This document shows, one piece after another, positions 60,009 to 64,000 of a stretch of 64,000 nt of DNA; positions within the stretch are counted from its first letter, which is position 1; each line of letters begins with the position of its first letter. Made by a program: the position numbers and the translations under genes. Under the pieces are notes generated by a model. It saw nothing but the letters and a program-made list of their open reading frames with translations. It was not told the DNA's origin and ran no database searches. Location: contig NC_018308.1 in assembly GCF_000234665.1 (NCBI RefSeq), forward strand, positions 154,920-218,919, given 5' to 3'. Source of the stretch: Leishmania mexicana MHOM/GT/2001/U1103 (Eukaryota > Euglenozoa > Kinetoplastea > Trypanosomatida > Trypanosomatidae).

Positions 60009-63000
60009 CTAGAAGAAGCTGTCAAGGGTATGTGGTCGAGAAGCCGCCGTCGGTTGCTGCTGGCTGACATTCCCCGCTGCCGCTGCGTACGCCGTCGAGT
60101 GCGTCGCCGTGCCGGCGAAGAGGCTGTCCATTACGCCGCGAGGTGCCGGCGCCACGGCGGCAGCGGGCGTCGGCGAGAATGCGCCGCTGATGCATGGCGG
60201 TGTTGTTTCCATCCCACCTAGCATCACTGGAGGTCCAAGTGGTGCACCGGTACTCCACACGCCACCCGCACTGCCACTGTCGACGCTGTCGGCGACGTGT
60301 GTCTGTGGTCTCTCAGCTGCCGTTGCCTGCACTGGGGCTGGCTGCACGCTCACCATCGCCGATGGTGTCTGGACGCCCCACGAGTCCCACACGTCGCGGT
60401 GGTGCGACGCCGAGGTTGCCGTAAAGGCACGCACGGGTGGTGCTTGGTGTTGCTGCGCACCTCCACCAGGGCCTCGATCCGGCATGACGGGGCTCACAGA
60501 GGGGTAGTCCTGCGGGACGCCGCTGGTGAAGGCGCTCCACACCGACGGCGGCGGGGCTGTTGCCTGCTCTGGCGCGGGAAGCGAATACAGAGAGTCTTGT
60601 GGGACCGACGTCTCCGCAGGCTTCTCGGCTCTCGATGGTGGCAGCAGTCGCGGCTGCGCAAACGAGGCGGAAGACGACGCAGCAGACGCGGGTGGCTTCG
60701 CTACTTGCGAGAGCGACTGTTCCAATACGGCGCGCACCGCACGAGCCTCAACCTCGCGCCACATGTTCATGCACGACGGGCACAGGCGCCCTACTAGCAA
60801 GTAGGCCGCTGCGGACCCGGCGTTCAGAGCGTCCCCGCCGGCGCTCGCTGATGAGGTTTCTGCCTCGCCTGGTGCGGCAGGACGCAGTAGCGGCCCGTAC
60901 GCGTCGAACCTGTGCACAATGTCGAGCGGTAGGGCATGACAGATGTAGAGAGACGCTTTCGACATGGCTTGCAGATCCCGATCACGCTGCTGTTCATCGG
61001 CGCTGATGCTGGTCTTATCCCGACCGCCGTCCGGGTCAGCGCCGGTGCTGGCGGCGGGGTCGAACACCTCCGACTCGATCCTCTGCCCACTCACATACGT
61101 CCTTCCTCCGCTGTGGGCGCCGGCCTCAGGGACGTTGTAGCCGCCACTGCCGAGACCTGCCACTCGCACCACGTTGACACAGTCATGCAGCGTGAAGTCC
61201 ATGTCGAGTGCGATGTGCTGCTGCTGCTGCTGCTGCCGGGCATACTTCATCCGCTGCGGTGGAGGCATACAGGTCTTGAGGAATGCTTGGACAGTGCGGT
61301 GACGGTGGTGGAGGTGCCGGCCGCGACGGTCACTGGCAGCACCACCTGCTTCTCCGCTGCTGCTCTCCATCGAGGGTTTCTCCAAGTGTGATGTGACAGC
61401 GAATGACTGTCGGGCCACTGGCAGATCCGAAAAAAGCGGAACGCAAAAGGTGTGCAGGCAGGCGATGGCAGCGGGGAGGTAAGCCGTGTGCAGTCCACGC
61501 GAGCGTACGTTGGCGGCGTAGCCATGCTTCATCACCTTCGCGACCTTCGAAAAAAATACGCGAAAGCTGCCACCGCCACCGCCACCATCGTTGCCGTGGC
61601 CATACACCCCAGAACCACCCCCATTGTAGGCCGCACGCTTTGCGGCGGCAACCGCGCCTTCCTCAGCGCCGTTGTAGCCGCCCGCGAGAAGCCGGATGGC
61701 ACGCGGCACGCTCACCGCCGATGAGGGCCCCGGCCGGTTCGCGAACCACTGCGTGACCACAGAAGCGTACACGAGCCCGACCGCGTCCACGGAGACCATG
61801 TCGGCGTACAGCTCCGCGTAGTGCAGACGCGCACGACTACACAGGAGAGCAAACAGTGCCAGGTAGCGGACGTTGGCCAGGAGCGGATGGCCTTTCTTGC
61901 CGCTGCCGTGATGCTGAGAGGCCTGCTCCTTGCCCACGCGCGCTGGTGCAGCGCCGGAGAAGACGCGACGCAGCCCCACCTGCTCCGCAGCCAAGACCGC
62001 GCACTCGAACTGCTTGAACATGTGCGTGTGGGCGACGCGCTCTGCCAGTGCGTGGTGCTGGTCCATACCGGGCACCAAGAACACAGACAACTCAATGGCC
62101 GTGGCGCGACGCTGTCCACCTCCGCCAGCGCCACCGCTGCCGAGGGTCGTCGCGGACAACCCTCGGCGGTACGCCCCTGTGAAACGACTCACCATGTAGT
62201 CGAACACACCAGCCTGGATCTGCCAAACCTCGCTAAAGGACAGCGCCGGGAACTGCGGGACAGGGGGAGGAGCGAAGGACGTCGCTAAAGACGCGGGGCC
62301 ACCGGCGAAGGACTTGGAGAAGGATCGTGTGAAGGCCTCCGTGATGGAGCGGAGCGAAGCAGTGTCGTCGCCGTCGTCATCGCCGGTGCGCGTCGCTGTG
62401 AGCTCACCATCGCCCTCTTCGGCGTCGCTGTAGATGCTACGATTTGCTAAGGTGTCGTTGGGCGTGCTCTCGAAGGACATGTTGGTACCGGTGCCGGCGG
62501 TCGTGATGGCCTGTCGCAGTCCTCGTGCCAGGCGCGCCGCCAGCGACTCAAGATCCTGTAGTCGGGCCTGCGTGTGCTGTGCCACCGCCTCCAGGCTGTG
62601 CCGGAATAGACGGCGCTTATCAACGCTCACCACGCGGCGCAGCTGGTCTCGCAGGTTGTCGCTGAAGGCAGGCAGGAGGTCCAGCGCTGCTGCGTCCATA
62701 ACGTTCGACTTCGCCACGGCGTGCAGGCTTCTACGAACGGCGCCGTAAAGATCGACGGCGCGGCGGCTCTCATCTTCCTCGCCGTTGTGCGACACGATTC
62801 GACAGGGATTCACGTGCGCGCGAGTCGCCCAAGCGTTCACGGCGCTGCTGCTGCTGCTGCTAGCCGCCGCCGCCGTTGCCGCCGACCCGCCCGACGGGTC
62901 GGTCGATGTCGGAGAATCGGACTCCGAGAACCGCGCTACTGGCTCCTGCGGGCATACACCAACGCAGCCGGTTCGAGCGTCGGCAATCCAAGTCCGCAAC

Positions 63001-64000
63001 GCGCGCTTGCCGCTGCCGCTGCCACCGTCGCCGGCGGCGCTCACGCCTGTCTCGCCTGGTGAGACAGAGGAGAGGAGGATAAGATAGGGCTGAATGGCTG
63101 CGGTGCTGCCGACTAGAAATCCGCTGCTCTCTGTCCGCTGCGAGGGTAGGACTGCGGCAGGCGGCTTACCTGACGAAACTTTCGGCTGCTGCTGCTGCGT
63201 AAAGGGGGGGTTCAGTAGGGTCTGCAGCAGCCCCGTCACAGCGGCCAGATGCGGCGGAAGGTATGGGACGAGCGGGGACACCCACGTGAGCGGGCTCAGC
63301 AGCGCCAGCAAGCTGACGACACACGCAGACGCGTGCTGCGGGGTGGCGCCGAGCACCACCACCCGCTCCTCCTGCATCAGGAGCGACTGCAACACGCGCA
63401 AGGCGTCTTCGTTGAAGCTCAGAAAAAGGAGCGACAACGGCACGTCGGCGTAGGGGTAAAGCAAGTCGAGGGGGCGGGAGAAGGTCAACGGATTCGAGGT
63501 AGACGACGCGAGTGGATGTGATGCGACGGCGCCACCACTGCTGCTTGTGAGCGCCAGCTGCACGGTGAAGGTGTCCCCGGGCAACGTGCGACTGCTGGCA
63601 GAGCCAGAGAGAAGCAGCTCCTTCGCCAGCGGCAGCACAACCTCCTCCTGTATCGCGTCGTCGAGGAGCGCCGTGTAGATGCTGTGGGGGAGGGCGGCGC
63701 TGGCTGACGCCGACTCCGTGGATGCGACGTGCTCACGGTACTGCCGCTGAGCGACGTAGCTCATGGCCGCCACCGCCTCGTGCGTGATGGCGCGCATGAA
63801 GTTGAACACCGGCGCATCACTCAGCACACACCAGAGAAGCACGCTGGCCTCCTCGTCGCTGTCGTCACGCAACGAGGCGTCCGAGCGCTGACTGTCCATT
63901 GCAGCTTTCGCCGCGGCGGCGGCGGCATCGCTCACTCCGCCGCCGCCGCTGAAGACGTCACCCTCCAGAATGAACGCGTAGCCGTGTATGTAGCCACCAT
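60009..64000 (-). CDS. DENN-domain protein, N-terminus cut by the window edge
   Basis: The frame stays open to position 63998, reading GGYIHGYAFILEGDVFSGGG before VSDAAAAAAK. The gene therefore starts outside the window, and at least 1329 residues are present. A start at the GTG at 63935 would be an artefact. The piece before DDSDEEASVLLW looks like part of an upstream (u)DENN module. The core DENN block PLSLLFLSFNEDALRVLQSL, then ERVVVLGATPQHASACVVSL, LSPLTWVSPLVPYLPPHL and SGFLVGS spans about 190-300. The dDENN-like block with LSVFLVPGMDQHHALAERVA and HTHMFKQFE is near 640-665. DENN proteins are Rab guanine-exchange factors, so a vesicle-traffic role is likely. The C-terminal third (after a CPSCMNMW motif near 1070) is Ala/Pro/Ser-rich. 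The Rab target is unknown. Confidence 0.85.
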   Translation of the reverse strand, partial: GGYIHGYAFILEGDVFSGGGGVSDAAAAAAKAAMDSQRSDASLRDDSDEEASVLLWCVLSDAPVFNFMRAITHEAVAAMSYVAQRQYREHVASTESASASAALPHSIYTALLDDAIQEEVVLPLAKELLLSGSASSRTLPGDTFTVQLALTSSSGGAVASHPLASSTSNPLTFSRPLDLLYPYADVPLSLLFLSFNEDALRVLQSLLMQEERVVVLGATPQHASACVVSLLALLSPLTWVSPLVPYLPPHLAAVTGLLQTLLNPPFTQQQQPKVSSGKPPAAVLPSQRTESSGFLVGSTAAIQPYLILLSSVSPGETGVSAAGDGGSGSGKRALRTWIADARTGCVGVCPQEPVARFSESDSPTSTDPSGGSAATAAAASSSSSSAVNAWATRAHVNPCRIVSHNGEEDESRRAVDLYGAVRRSLHAVAKSNVMDAAALDLLPAFSDNLRDQLRRVVSVDKRRLFRHSLEAVAQHTQARLQDLESLAARLARGLRQAITTAGTGTNMSFESTPNDTLANRSIYSDAEEGDGELTATRTGDDDGDDTASLRSITEAFTRSFSKSFAGGPASLATSFAPPPVPQFPALSFSEVWQIQAGVFDYMVSRFTGAYRRGLSATTLGSGGAGGGGQRRATAIELSVFLVPGMDQHHALAERVAHTHMFKQFECAVLAAEQVGLRRVFSGAAPARVGKEQASQHHGSGKKGHPLLANVRYLALFALLCSRARLHYAELYADMVSVDAVGLVYASVVTQWFANRPGPSSAVSVPRAIRLLAGGYNGAEEGAVAAAKRAAYNGGGSGVYGHGNDGGGGGGSFRVFFSKVAKVMKHGYAANVRSRGLHTAYLPAAIACLHTFCVPLFSDLPVARQSFAVTSHLEKPSMESSSGEAGGAASDRRGRHLHHRHRTVQAFLKTCMPPPQRMKYARQQQQQQHIALDMDFTLHDCVNVVRVAGLGSGGYNVPEAGAHSGGRTYVSGQRIESEVFDPAASTGADPDGGRDKTSISADEQQRDRDLQAMSKASLYICHALPLDIVHRFDAYGPLLRPAAPGEAETSSASAGGDALNAGSAAAYLLVGRLCPSCMNMWREVEARAVRAVLEQSLSQVAKPPASAASSSASFAQPRLLPPSRAEKPAETSVPQDSLYSLPAPEQATAPPPSVWSAFTSGVPQDYPSVSPVMPDRGPGGGAQQHQAPPVRAFTATSASHHRDVWDSWGVQTPSAMVSVQPAPVQATAAERPQTHVADSVDSGSAGGVWSTGAPLGPPVMLGGMETTPPCISGAFSPTPAAAVAPAPRGVMDSLFAGTATHSTAYAAAAGNVSQQQPTAASRPHTLDSFF

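Noticed and set aside
1..64000. tRNA, rRNA, CRISPR arrays, insertion sequences, full-length retrotransposons
   Set aside because: Reading by eye I found no tRNA B-box with a matching cloverleaf, no rRNA-like stretch, no spaced short direct repeats and no reverse transcriptase or transposase motif. A tRNAscan or covariance search would be needed to exclude small RNAs formally.

Overview
The window reads as a stretch of nuclear chromosome from a trypanosomatid, most likely Leishmania or a close relative. It is GC-rich. Long intronless genes all lie on one strand (minus) and are separated by 0.5-3.9 kb of non-coding DNA full of CA/GT, TA and G/C-rich microsatellites and polypyrimidine tracts, as expected for a trans-spliced polycistronic unit. 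The gene content is eukaryotic: IFT139, an ARF GTPase, a DENN protein, ribosomal protein L11 and a calpain-like peptidase. From memory, a calpain-like gene next to adenylosuccinate lyase fits Leishmania chromosome 4; I could not verify this.

Transcription runs right to left. In transcription order the genes are: a DENN-domain protein whose 5' end lies beyond the right edge (60009->64000); a Siw14-type atypical phosphatase (58567-59445); a tandem array of 552-bp repeats (55719-57566); IFT139 (50433-55073); a RING/zinc-finger/EF-hand protein (47106-48896); an unrecognised 388-aa protein (43884-45050); an Akr1-like ankyrin palmitoyltransferase (38987-42163); and a 1531-aa membrane protein that appears to be a degenerate relative of it (33184-37779). 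Next come a 3.4-kb gene-free gap; a 2996-aa Trf4-like nucleotidyltransferase (20759-29749); an LLPH-like small basic protein with an extended tail (18629-19603); an ARF-family GTPase (16110-16682); ribosomal protein uL5/L11 (14535-15101); an unrecognised 856-aa protein (10831-13401); bacterial-type adenylosuccinate lyase (8635-10089); a 3.9-kb gap with a possible gene relic; and a calpain-like peptidase with an intact triad (2146-4716). About 2.1 kb of non-coding DNA ends the window.

As usual in these organisms, neighbours share a transcription unit rather than a pathway. The points most worth a second look are: the neighbouring active-looking and apparently dead palmitoyltransferases; the nucleotidyltransferase whose catalytic core is split by two inserts of roughly 480-510 residues each; the nearly identical 552-bp array; a ~299-bp element present in two 3' flanks 33 kb apart; and a RING domain with Asp in place of its His beside four degenerate EF-hands.
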